Below, piece by piece: positions 25,550 through 34,435 of a DNA stretch of 53,978 nucleotides. Within the stretch, counting starts at the first letter, position 1; each line of letters opens with the position of its first letter. The translations under genes and the position numbers were made by a program. Source of the DNA: Verrucomicrobiota bacterium (GTDB taxonomy: Bacteria > Verrucomicrobiota > Verrucomicrobiia > Limisphaerales > SIBE01). The DNA is taken from the NCBI GenBank assembly GCA_027623095.1, contig JAQBVM010000004.1, positions 1 to 53,978 of the forward strand, in the 5' to 3' direction. The notes under the pieces were generated by a model, which saw only the letters and a list, made by a program, of their open reading frames with translations, was not told where the DNA came from and did not search any database.

Positions 25550-26533
25550 ATGGCGGACATGAATATCGCCGAACGGTATCTGCCGCAAGACGGGCATATC
25601 CAGATTCATCATCGGGGTGTGAGAGTCGATATCCGTGTCGGAACAATGCCGACCATCTACGGAGAGAGCATGGTTTTGCGGCTCTTGGAGAAGAACTCGA
25701 AATTGCTGACGCCTCGGGAACTTGGATTGGACGAGGAACGATCGTTGCTTTTGGGCAAACTCGTGGAGAAACCACACGGTCTTTTTTTGGCGACGGGGCC
25801 CACCGGCAGCGGGAAAACCACGACCCTCTATTCGATTCTCAGCGGGATCTACGCGCCCGAGAAGAAAATCCTTACGATCGAAGATCCGGTCGAATACGAA
25901 CTCGCCGGTGTCGCTCAGATTCCGGTGCGTCCAAGCAGGGGGTTCACGTTTGCCAGCGGGCTGCGCGCTATCCTTCGGCAAGATCCTGACGTTGTCATGG
26001 TGGGGGAGATCAGAGACTCGGAGACAGCCGAGATCGCGATCCGAGCGGCTCTGACCGGGCATCAAGTATTCAGCACACTTCACACCAATGATTCAGCGGG
26101 AGCGGTGACGCGGCTGCTCGACATGGGCGTGGAGGCATTCCTGATTTCGTCCTCACTCGAGGGAGTTCTCGCGCAGCGGCTTGTTCGGGGGATATGCGCG
26201 GAATGCAAGTCGGAGAGTCCTGTGGCAGCCTCTGTTCAAGCCAAACTGAAGACGCTTGGAGGCGATCGGATCGACGGAAGATTTTTCAAAGGCAAGGGGT
26301 GCGAAGCTTGTCGTGGAACGGGCTACCGCGGTCGAGTCGGAATCTTCGAGTTGCTTTCGATTGATCAGGAGCTGCGGGAGTTGATCCTGCAAAGGCGGTC
26401 CAGTGCTGAAATCAAGACAGCGGCTCAGAAAAACATGATCACGATCCGGCAGGACGCGATTCGGAAAGCGGCGGAAGGAATTACTTCGTTGGAAGAAGTG
26501 GCCAGAGTAGCCGCCGGAGATTCAGAGGAATGA
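25550..26533 (+). pseudogene. gspE: GspE, C-terminal ATPase part (separate ORF after insertion; may or may not be translated)
   Basis: MADMNIAERYLPQDGHIQI; Walker A GPTGSGKTTTLYS; LRQDPDVVMVGEIRDSETAEIAIRAALTGHQVFSTLHTNDSAGA; four-cysteine C..C/C..C region (CAECKS..CEACRGTGY). Confidence 0.9.
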
Positions 26534-27774
26534 CCTCCTTTCGTTACCAGGCAGTTGAGTCAACCGGCGCATCCGTTCAAGGTGTGATCGACGCTGAGAA
26601 CCGAAAACAGGCACTTCAGCTTCTGGGGCAGCGCGGTCTTTTCGCATCGAATTTGCAAGCGTGCTTGAAGGGTGAGGAGAAGACTGCTCGAAGGCCGTCG
26701 TCGAATGGAGGCGTTTCACCGGGCTTTCGATGGGGTTCGCGCGTTCGCAGGAAAGAAATCACAGCTTTGACAGGAGAGCTGGCGGTCCTGTTGGAAGCGG
26801 CCATCCCGATACCCCAAGCATTGGACGGTTTGGGTGAGGAAGAGGAGAATGCGGCGCTGAAAGAGGTGTTGCGGAAGATTTCCGAATCGGTTCGAAAGGG
26901 CGCGTCCTTATCCGCCGCAATGGAGGAGCATCCTCAACTTTTCGACAAACTTTATGTGAGCATGGTGCGTGTCGGAGAGGAAGCCGGCGCCCTGCAAAAG
27001 GTCATGACGGATTTGGCCGGCTTGCTCGAACATGAGGACGAAGTGCGTAGTGAGGTCGTAGCGGCGGTTGCATACCCTGCGTTTGTAATGGTTTTCGGTG
27101 TGTTCACCGTTGGGATCCTTCTAACCGTGGTGCTCCCCCGGCTGTTCGGCATGCTGGAAGAGATGTTGGATATCCTTCCTCTGCCCACACTGATTCTTCT
27201 CAGAGTGAGCGGACTGCTGCACAGTTACTGGCCGGGATTGCTGATTGTTTTTGCGACGATTGTGGTCGGAGCACGATGGTTTTTCCGGAGGCCCGATGGA
27301 GTTGTGCTCTTGGACCGCTGCAAACTCAGTCTTCCGATATTGGGATCTGTGTTTCGCGCGGCGGCGCTCAGTCGATTTGCTCGGACTCTCGGAACGTTGG
27401 TGAAAAGTGGCGTCTCGCTTCTTCCAGCTCTGAAAATTGTTGAAAACACCATTGGAAATGTGGTTTTGGCGGGAATGATCGCTCAAGTTTCGGAGGAGAC
27501 TCGGGGAGGGGATTCGCTTGCGGCACCGCTTCGGAAATTGGGTGTGTTCCCGAAAACTGTCGTTCAGATGATTGGCGTGGGCGAGGAGACAGGGAGACTG
27601 GACGAAATGTTGCTGAAAGTGGCGAGTATTGAGGAACGTCAGATGCGCGCGCGAACCAAGGTGATGGTATCGTTGCTGGCTCCGGCGTTGATTCTGGTCG
27701 TGGGAGCTGTAGTGGGATTCATGGTAATCGCTCTGCTGCTTCCGATTTTTAAGATGAGCCAGGCGATTCATTAG
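26530..27774 (+). CDS. gspF: Type II secretion system inner membrane protein GspF
   Basis: FRYQAVESTGASVQGVIDAENRKQALQLLGQRGL; LTGELAVLLEAAIPIPQALDGL; MIGVGEETGRLDEMLLKVA. Confidence 0.95.
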   Translation: MTSFRYQAVESTGASVQGVIDAENRKQALQLLGQRGLFASNLQACLKGEEKTARRPSSNGGVSPGFRWGSRVRRKEITALTGELAVLLEAAIPIPQALDGLGEEEENAALKEVLRKISESVRKGASLSAAMEEHPQLFDKLYVSMVRVGEEAGALQKVMTDLAGLLEHEDEVRSEVVAAVAYPAFVMVFGVFTVGILLTVVLPRLFGMLEEMLDILPLPTLILLRVSGLLHSYWPGLLIVFATIVVGARWFFRRPDGVVLLDRCKLSLPILGSVFRAAALSRFARTLGTLVKSGVSLLPALKIVENTIGNVVLAGMIAQVSEETRGGDSLAAPLRKLGVFPKTVVQMIGVGEETGRLDEMLLKVASIEERQMRARTKVMVSLLAPALILVVGAVVGFMVIALLLPIFKMSQAIH

Positions 27775-27895
27775 TTCGGGATCTCCGACGTTCGTCCGTC
27801 GTGAAAGTGACGCGATCTGTCACGATTGTGAGGCGAAGCTGCGGATTTTGCGAAACGTATGGGAAGGTTCCTGGTCTTAGCTGTGTAGGACAAAT

Positions 27896-28330
27896 GTGAT
27901 GAAACTTAAGATTGATTCGAAACGGTCCGATGCCTTCACCCTGATCGAAATTATGGTCGTTGTGGTGATCCTCGGGATCCTGGCGGCGACCATTCTCCCG
28001 CAATTCATAGGCACGACCCATGAGGCGAAGGTGAGCACGGCAAAAGCGAATATTGCCGAACTCGAGTCTGCACTGGAGAGATTTAATATCCACATGGACC
28101 GTCACCCGACCTCGGATGAAGGACTCAAAGTCTTGGTTGAAGCTCCGTCAAACGATGAAAAAAAGTGGCGCGGGCCATACATCAAGGTACTTCGTCCGGA
28201 TCCATGGGAGAATCCCTACCAGTACCGAAATCCGGGGATTCATCACCAGACGAGCTTCGACATTTGGTCGAAGGGGGCGGACCGCGCTGACGGCGGCGAA
28301 GCCGAAGGCGCGGATCTTGGGAATTGGTAG
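27896..28330 (+). CDS. gspG: Type II secretion major pseudopilin GspG
   Basis: AFTLIEIMVVVVILGILAATILPQF; RHPTSDEGLKVLVEAP; GPYIKVLRPDPWENPYQYRNPG; FDIWSKGADRADGGEAEGADLGNW. Confidence 0.96.
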   Translation: MMKLKIDSKRSDAFTLIEIMVVVVILGILAATILPQFIGTTHEAKVSTAKANIAELESALERFNIHMDRHPTSDEGLKVLVEAPSNDEKKWRGPYIKVLRPDPWENPYQYRNPGIHHQTSFDIWSKGADRADGGEAEGADLGNW

Positions 28331-28407
28331 ATGCGGCTATTGGATGGGAGCTGCCTTACGTTTTATTCAGGCGGAATAGACGCGGTTTGAAAGCGATGTG
28401 AAATGCA

Positions 28408-29001
28408 ATGAGGCTCGAAGAAAATTCAACGAAAACGTCGAAGGTTGCTGGCTTTACGCTTGTTGAATTGATGGTGGTACTCGTGCTTATCGCAATCATG
28501 AGCGCGGTGATGATTCTGGAAATGAAAGGGACCTATGAGGACAGCCTCTTGCGCTCGGTCGGACGGAATTTTACGTCCGCGATCAGTTTGGCGTACAGCC
28601 GGTCGGTTACATTGAATCAGGTGCATCGGCTTAGAATCGATCCCGAAGAGAACACCTATTATGTCGAAAGCGAGGTTTCGAGTACTGGAGTTTCTGGTGT
28701 CGCGCCAGAGAGGCGGGATTTCCCAGGGAGCAAAGGAGAGTTTAGTCCGCGAGTTTCGGTGAATATCCGGTTCACCGAGCAAGCCACGGAAGAGTTGCCG
28801 AATACGGAGACCTCGAACAGTGGATCGAAATTCGCGCAAGATTCGGCGGATGATCCTGGTGGTTGGACTATCCGGTTTTTTCCGGATGGCACGGCAGAGA
28901 GCAAAGAAGTTGTGCTTGAAGACGCTGAAGGCTTCCGCATCGCATTACGCATCAATCCGATTACCGCAAGGGTCCGGATTGTTGATTTGGACCGCAAATG
29001 A
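28408..29001 (+). CDS. gspH: Type II secretion pseudopilin GspH-like
   Basis: GFTLVELMVVLVLIAIMSAVMILEM prepilin motif; position in operon. Confidence 0.82.
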   Translation: MRLEENSTKTSKVAGFTLVELMVVLVLIAIMSAVMILEMKGTYEDSLLRSVGRNFTSAISLAYSRSVTLNQVHRLRIDPEENTYYVESEVSSTGVSGVAPERRDFPGSKGEFSPRVSVNIRFTEQATEELPNTETSNSGSKFAQDSADDPGGWTIRFFPDGTAESKEVVLEDAEGFRIALRINPITARVRIVDLDRK

Positions 29002-29441
29002 ATCGCAGACACAAAACGGATGGATTCTCGCTGGTCGAAGTTATGTGCGCGATTCTGATCTTTGGTCTGAGCGTGGTGGGTTTGACACGTGGACTAACCG
29101 CCGCGCTCCTCGCGAACAAAGAATCCGAAGTGCAGACGTCGGCCGCGTTGATTGCCGCGGGTCGCATCGAGTTGCTTCGAGCCGACGGCTTCTTGAAGGA
29201 TGGGGAAGATGAGGGAGATTGTGGCGCAAACCTGCCGCTTTATCGATGGAAACAGTCGGTGACGGAAACCTCGGTGGAGGGTCTTTTCGAAGTGACGGTT
29301 ATGGTGGCGAACGCTGAATCCGGAAAACCGATCTTTGAGCTGGAGACTTTGTTGTTCGAGGCGCCTTACGATTCATCCGCTGATAATCTCGGAGGCAGCG
29401 GAAGTCAATCTCAGTCGAATCGCCAGAGGAGGCGACCGTGA
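28998..29441 (+). CDS. gspI: Type II secretion pseudopilin GspI-like
   Basis: DGFSLVEVMCAILIFGLSVVGLTRGL; overlaps the upstream stop; operon position. Confidence 0.82.
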   Translation: MNRRHKTDGFSLVEVMCAILIFGLSVVGLTRGLTAALLANKESEVQTSAALIAAGRIELLRADGFLKDGEDEGDCGANLPLYRWKQSVTETSVEGLFEVTVMVANAESGKPIFELETLLFEAPYDSSADNLGGSGSQSQSNRQRRRP

Positions 29442-30355
29442 ATTTCTCTTCGGCTAAGCGCTGGCGGCAAAAGTCCGACAGGATAAGAATTCGTTTGCCC
29501 CGAAATTGCGGAGTCAGCGGAAGATACGAAGCTTCGGTGAGTTCCTCGAGGCTGGTCATCGCGCCGGTTCCGAAATGTCGAATCGATTCCGGTTTCACTC
29601 TCATCGAACTTGTGATCAGCTCTGCGCTCACCGCAATTATTCTTATCAGCGCGTACGCATGCCTTAGAGGGGGTGTTTCGAGTGACAAATTGATCGAATC
29701 CAGATCCCGGGCGGCACAAAGCGCGCGAGTTGCCATGTCTCTAATGTCCGCGGACCTGCGGTGCGCGACGAAGCTGTCCAAGGATTTCGAGTTTCTGGGA
29801 ATGTCGAGAATGCTGGGTGACGTGGAAGCCGATAATCTCGATTTCGGGACGCGCAACTACACGCCCCGCGCTCCCCGCGAGGGGGACTTTTGCGAAGTAA
29901 GCTACTTCCTGGATAAGAACCGGGAGACGGGTTCCTACAGCCTTTGGCGGAGGCGCGATCCGACTCCCGATCCGGAGCCTCTGTCGGGAGGCAGCCGCGA
30001 GGAGATTGCCGAAGACCTGCTTGGTTTGCGGTTTGAGTATTACGACGGTTTTGAATGGTTTGACGACTGGGGCGATTCCGAGGGCAAGCGCCGGGCATCC
30101 GATTCCATTTTGGATCCCGGGAATCTGAGCGGAATGCCTGAAGCGGTGCGTATCACGATTTTGGCGGCGGTGGACAACGTGCCTGCTTCGAAGGATTCCG
30201 ATGCAATTAAGAATCGGGAACCTCCGTTGGTATTTCAGACGGTCGCCCGATTGAACATTATCGCGCCGGCCCTATCAGGGGAATCGAACGGTTCATCGAC
30301 TTCAAATCAGAGTAATCAATCTCCAGCGCCGCCTATTTCCGAGGCGAGACCATGA
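29438..30355 (+). CDS. gspJ: Type II secretion pseudopilin GspJ-like
   Basis: GFTLIELVISSALTAIILISAYACLRGG; LGLRFEYYDGFEWFDDWGDSE...LSGMPEAVRITI; operon position. Confidence 0.82.
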   Translation: MNFSSAKRWRQKSDRIRIRLPRNCGVSGRYEASVSSSRLVIAPVPKCRIDSGFTLIELVISSALTAIILISAYACLRGGVSSDKLIESRSRAAQSARVAMSLMSADLRCATKLSKDFEFLGMSRMLGDVEADNLDFGTRNYTPRAPREGDFCEVSYFLDKNRETGSYSLWRRRDPTPDPEPLSGGSREEIAEDLLGLRFEYYDGFEWFDDWGDSEGKRRASDSILDPGNLSGMPEAVRITILAAVDNVPASKDSDAIKNREPPLVFQTVARLNIIAPALSGESNGSSTSNQSNQSPAPPISEARP

Positions 30356-31821
30356 TGCGGATTTCCAACCCAATGTTGATCCGGACGACGCCTAATCGAG
30401 AATTTGCGCGCGGAAGTTCAGCAGGCTCGGTGCTTGTCGGGATTCTATGGTGTGTCGCCCTTCTAGCGGTCATTGTGGTCGGGGTCCTGTATCGCACTCG
30501 GCTTGAACTTCTGGTTGTCAAGAACCACGGGGACGGCATCCAGGCTCATTATTTGGCGCTTGCCGGAGTCGAGAAAGCGAAAGCGCTGCTCTATCACGAC
30601 GCGATTGATCGGAAGCGAAGTTCTAACAATCATTCGGGCGCGCTGTACGATTCTCCCAGTGATTTTAAGGATATTCCTTTTGGGCGCGGTGAATTTAGGG
30701 TTTTTCGCCAAGGGACAAGAGACGAGGGTGGGGGAATCAAATACGGGATCACCGACGAAGAGAGCCGTCTGAACGTGAATCGTGCCTCAGCCGAGGAAAT
30801 TGGGAAGTTATCTGAGATGACCCCGGAGATTGCGGCCGCGATAATCGATTTTCGCGATGCGGATAGCCAAGTCACGCAAGGGGGCGCGGAAGCCGAGTCT
30901 TACGCCGCCCTTCAGCCGCCTTATCTTCCTCGAGACGGGCCGTTCGAAACGACTCGCGAGTTATTGATGGTGCTCGGAATGCCCGAAGACTTGTTTAAGG
31001 GTGAGGATTCAAATCAGAATGGCATTTTGGATTCGGACGAGGATGACGGAAATGATTCCAACCCGCCGGATAATCGTGACGGAATCCTTGATGCAGGCTG
31101 GTCCGGTTTGGTGACAGTTGTTTCAGGGATTCAGGACGTGGACGCTCAAGGCGAGGCCCGCGTGAACATCGGATCGGCGGACGAGAACGCGCTCGCAGCG
31201 ATTCCGGGAATGTCCGCGGATATTGCGAAAGCGATTGTCGCTTTTCGCGGACAAAGTGAGTTGAAGAATCTCGTCGATCTTTTGGAGGTTCGGGCGATAG
31301 CGCCTCAGGGTCAACCTTCGGTTCCCCAGAACGAAAACCGTATTCAATCCGGACGCGCGGCCGGTCGAGTGGATGTCCCACAGCCCGGACGAGGAGGTCC
31401 CGCACAGTCGGCGCCGCAAACCACAGGTCCCGAACTCGTCAGCGAAGAGCTGCTGATGGAAATTGCCGATCATCTAACAGCCGGATCGGATGAAGACCAG
31501 GCAGCCGCTATCAATGTGAATACCGCCAGCGCCGAGGTGCTCGCTTGTGTTCGGGGAATAACTCGCGAAATTTCTCAGGCAATAGTCTCATACAGGCGTT
31601 CTGCCGGGTTTCTGCCCAATGTCGCACACCTTTTGCGAGTGCCGGGAATGTCTCGATCGGTTTTGAAAGAGGCGGCGCCCGCTTTGTGCGTTCGATCAGA
31701 AACATTCCGGATCCTGAGCGAAGGCCGTGTTCTCTCCACGGGCGCGCGTAAACGGATCGAGGAGATCGTCCGAGTTGGCCGTTCTTCAGTGGACACGCTG
31801 TCTTATCGGGAGGATTTATGA
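30352..31821 (+). CDS. gspK: Type II secretion GspK-like minor pseudopilin with helix-hairpin-helix repeats
   Basis: GSVLVGILWCVALLAVIVVGVLYRTRLEL; YGITDEESRLNVNRASAEEIGKL; several HhH-like units (INVNTASAEVLACVRGITREISQAIVSYR). Confidence 0.85.
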   Translation: MMRISNPMLIRTTPNREFARGSSAGSVLVGILWCVALLAVIVVGVLYRTRLELLVVKNHGDGIQAHYLALAGVEKAKALLYHDAIDRKRSSNNHSGALYDSPSDFKDIPFGRGEFRVFRQGTRDEGGGIKYGITDEESRLNVNRASAEEIGKLSEMTPEIAAAIIDFRDADSQVTQGGAEAESYAALQPPYLPRDGPFETTRELLMVLGMPEDLFKGEDSNQNGILDSDEDDGNDSNPPDNRDGILDAGWSGLVTVVSGIQDVDAQGEARVNIGSADENALAAIPGMSADIAKAIVAFRGQSELKNLVDLLEVRAIAPQGQPSVPQNENRIQSGRAAGRVDVPQPGRGGPAQSAPQTTGPELVSEELLMEIADHLTAGSDEDQAAAINVNTASAEVLACVRGITREISQAIVSYRRSAGFLPNVAHLLRVPGMSRSVLKEAAPALCVRSETFRILSEGRVLSTGARKRIEEIVRVGRSSVDTLSYREDL

Positions 31822-33359
31822 GCGCATTTGGATCGGGAAAATCATATTCGCTCTTCGTCGAGTTTGGCGAAAGTACTTTGAAAGTACTGGCCGAATCGGG
31901 TGGGTTTGAAGTTCCAATTGACCGCTTGGAAAACGGGTGTTTGTCCGAGAGTGGCAAAGCGAGGATCACCGCGGCGATTCGAGGTTTTCTCGATAAACAG
32001 AATCTAGGCAAGCGGGTTCGTGCGATCTGCGCGATTGGGGCCCGAGGTGTGTCGTTGAGGAGGTTGACACTGCCTCCCGCGGCAAAAGAGGAAGTGGCGC
32101 GCCTCATTCACCTTCAGATTGAGAACGAGTTTCCCCTTCCGCCCGAAGAGTTGGCTTGGGGATACCAGTTTCTCGGTACGAACGAACGGAATGGCGATGG
32201 AGCGCGCGGTTCACGGGAGCTTCTTGTGGCGGCTCTTAAGAAAGAGGTGATTGAGGAATACTCGGAGATCCTTTCGGGTAGCGGAGTGAAGGCAGTCTTC
32301 ACTGTCGCAGCGCTGGCCAGAGACCGGGTTTTTTCAAACCGGCCTATTTCCTATTCAGTGCTCGACATTGGCAGTGACCAGTCCGAGTTGGTGTTGTTCG
32401 AGAACGGCGTGGCGGTCTCGTTGCATGTTCTTCCATGGGGAACTGGAAACATTGGGCGCGCCTTCGAGGGCGCCGCCGCGCAAGATGAAGACGCTTCGGG
32501 CAGGTCAGGCGCCGAGTGTGAGTTAGGATCGGATCCAAACCGCGAAGAATTGTCCACCCGTTCCGTTTGGGACGAGGCCAAGCGGCTTTCCAGCTTGATT
32601 GGAGGGAGTCCGGCGGGACGCAAGGTGTTTGTTGCCGGAGAGAATCTAAAGTTGTCTGCTATCACGAGTGAGCTGCGAATGGCGTTGGATGGAGCCGTTG
32701 AATTGGAACAGACGGAATTCTCCGCCGAGACTGGACGCTCCGCGGCAACGGTAGGTCTCATGACTGCGTCCGCGAAAGGTGCAGCGGGATCGCTTTTGGC
32801 CCTGGAGGTCCGGGAGACTGCGGATGGGGAAAGTATCGTGCGGCAAAAGGGGTGGAGATGGGCGGCCCTTGCCGCCGCGCTGGCGATCTGTTCGATATCG
32901 TTTCGATACATTGAGGCGTATGTGAAAAAACCTGAATTGGCGCAAAGATTGTCGGAGATCAGGGCGGAGAAAAACAAACTTCCGGAGATCGATCGTGAAG
33001 TTGCGTTTATGCAATTCTTGAATACGAATCGGGCGCCTTACTTGGAGGCAATTTCCGTATTGGCGGATGCAGCCACGCGAGGAGCTCGGTTTGAAACGCT
33101 TTCATTGAATCGTCGCGGGGAGTTATCGCTTCGGGGGACAATGGGAAATTCGCAACAGGCAACCGATTTCCGGACGAAACTGACAGAATCAGGAATGTTT
33201 TCGAGCGTCAGCGTGGAGGAGCAAAATCCCGATCAGAATCGGCAAAAGATCGGCGTGAGAATCACCGCGCGATGGAACATTGTTCAGAGGCGAGTGGCCG
33301 AATCTGCCGTTAATCAAAGCGAAAAGAAACCGCCGGATGGGAAGGGTTTGGAGAAATAA
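31818..33359 (+). CDS. GspL/PilM-like actin-fold assembly protein
   Basis: LFVEFGESTLKVLAESGGF; VARLIHLQIENEFPLPPEELAWGYQFL; YSVLDIGSDQSELVLFENG; C-terminal TM and periplasmic part. Confidence 0.72.
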   Translation: MSAFGSGKSYSLFVEFGESTLKVLAESGGFEVPIDRLENGCLSESGKARITAAIRGFLDKQNLGKRVRAICAIGARGVSLRRLTLPPAAKEEVARLIHLQIENEFPLPPEELAWGYQFLGTNERNGDGARGSRELLVAALKKEVIEEYSEILSGSGVKAVFTVAALARDRVFSNRPISYSVLDIGSDQSELVLFENGVAVSLHVLPWGTGNIGRAFEGAAAQDEDASGRSGAECELGSDPNREELSTRSVWDEAKRLSSLIGGSPAGRKVFVAGENLKLSAITSELRMALDGAVELEQTEFSAETGRSAATVGLMTASAKGAAGSLLALEVRETADGESIVRQKGWRWAALAAALAICSISFRYIEAYVKKPELAQRLSEIRAEKNKLPEIDREVAFMQFLNTNRAPYLEAISVLADAATRGARFETLSLNRRGELSLRGTMGNSQQATDFRTKLTESGMFSSVSVEEQNPDQNRQKIGVRITARWNIVQRRVAESAVNQSEKKPPDGKGLEK

Positions 33360-33363
33360 TGTG

Positions 33364-33924
33364 ATGCGCTCGCTGACTGATCATGAGAAACGGACAATCC
33401 GAATCGCTGCAATTGCGATTTCGATCTACCTCGCTGCCTTTTACGGGTTTAAGACATGGAAACGTCTTGAGTCGAGACACGCGGATTACCGTCAACTGAT
33501 CGGCGAAGCCAATTCCACGCGGTTGGAATTGCAGCAATATGAGGACAAAGTGCTGGTGCTTGAGAAACTTCGCAAGGCGATCCCCATCGATCTTTCCAGA
33601 GTTTCGAAAGCGACGGTCGTCGGCGAGATTAGCGCGGCAATTCAGGCGGCGGCGCAATCGGGAGGTGTTCAGTTGGGACCCTTGCGCGAGTCTCCGGCGC
33701 GCTCTTCGGCAAAGGAGTTGGCATCGATGCAATTGGAAGGATCAGGGCAGGTGGAGTCGATTATGGCGTTCCTTCACGCCGTTGAGCGCTTGAATTTCCC
33801 GTTGGTGTTGGACTCGGTTCAGATTGATCCTGATCCGAAGAAACCCGGGGCGATCAAGGTCAGTCTGACAATCGCCATTCTGAACTTCGAGGAGTGGCAA
33901 AAGGGAGGGGGCGGCAATGTCTGA
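33364..33924 (+). CDS. GspM/PilO-like type II secretion assembly protein
   Basis: Single N-terminal TM (IRIAAIAISIYLAAFYGF), coiled coil, C-terminal ferredoxin-like region (GSGQVESIMAFLHAVERLNFPLVLDSVQIDPDPKKPGAIKVSLTI). Confidence 0.65.
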   Translation: MRSLTDHEKRTIRIAAIAISIYLAAFYGFKTWKRLESRHADYRQLIGEANSTRLELQQYEDKVLVLEKLRKAIPIDLSRVSKATVVGEISAAIQAAAQSGGVQLGPLRESPARSSAKELASMQLEGSGQVESIMAFLHAVERLNFPLVLDSVQIDPDPKKPGAIKVSLTIAILNFEEWQKGGGGNV

Positions 33925-34435
33925 ACGCTTGGAATCAGCGCTCAAGATCGTCTGTCTGATGCTCGCGGGATTAGTCCTGTTTCATGCGGCGCGGCTTGCG
34001 GCGAGCCAGGGCCCGCTCAAAGAAGTCCATGTTCCGATCCCGCCCGCGCCTCCTGTTGCAGCGGTGAACGTGGCGTCAAGCAAGATACCGGGCGCGCCGG
34101 TTCGAGGAATGCCGCCGGGACGGACGAAATCCAGTCTTCCAGACGCGATTCAAAAGTCCGTTGACAAAATTGTGCAGAGCGAAATCTTGGGTCCGGTTGT
34201 CCGCCCGCCGCCGATGGCGCTTCTAGGGATTGCCGGCCTGGATGCGTTGATGCGCGGACCGAACGGCCAAACGAGTCTGTTAAGACTGGGTGGCGAAATG
34301 GGAGGAATCAAATTGCTGCAAATTGGCACGAATCGAGTGCTAATCGAACATGAAGGAGAGAAGAAAGAATTGACGATTTTTTCGGGTTTCGGCGGAGAAA
34401 CCCTGTTGTCGAAAGAAAAGGAGAATGAAAAGTGA
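33917..34435 (+). CDS. GspC/PilP-like periplasmic component of the secretion system
   Basis: N-terminal TM, Pro-rich linker, LLGIAGLDALMRGPNGQTSLLRLGGEMGGIKLLQIGTNRVLIEHEGEKKELTIF; directly upstream of the secretin. Confidence 0.55.
   Translation: MSERLESALKIVCLMLAGLVLFHAARLAASQGPLKEVHVPIPPAPPVAAVNVASSKIPGAPVRGMPPGRTKSSLPDAIQKSVDKIVQSEILGPVVRPPPMALLGIAGLDALMRGPNGQTSLLRLGGEMGGIKLLQIGTNRVLIEHEGEKKELTIFSGFGGETLLSKEKENEK

Noticed and set aside
25400-25560. Simple sequencing frameshift in gspE
   Set aside because: The interruption is a bounded 107-bp insert with perfect inverted ends and target duplication; removal restores the exact frame, which an indel error cannot explain.
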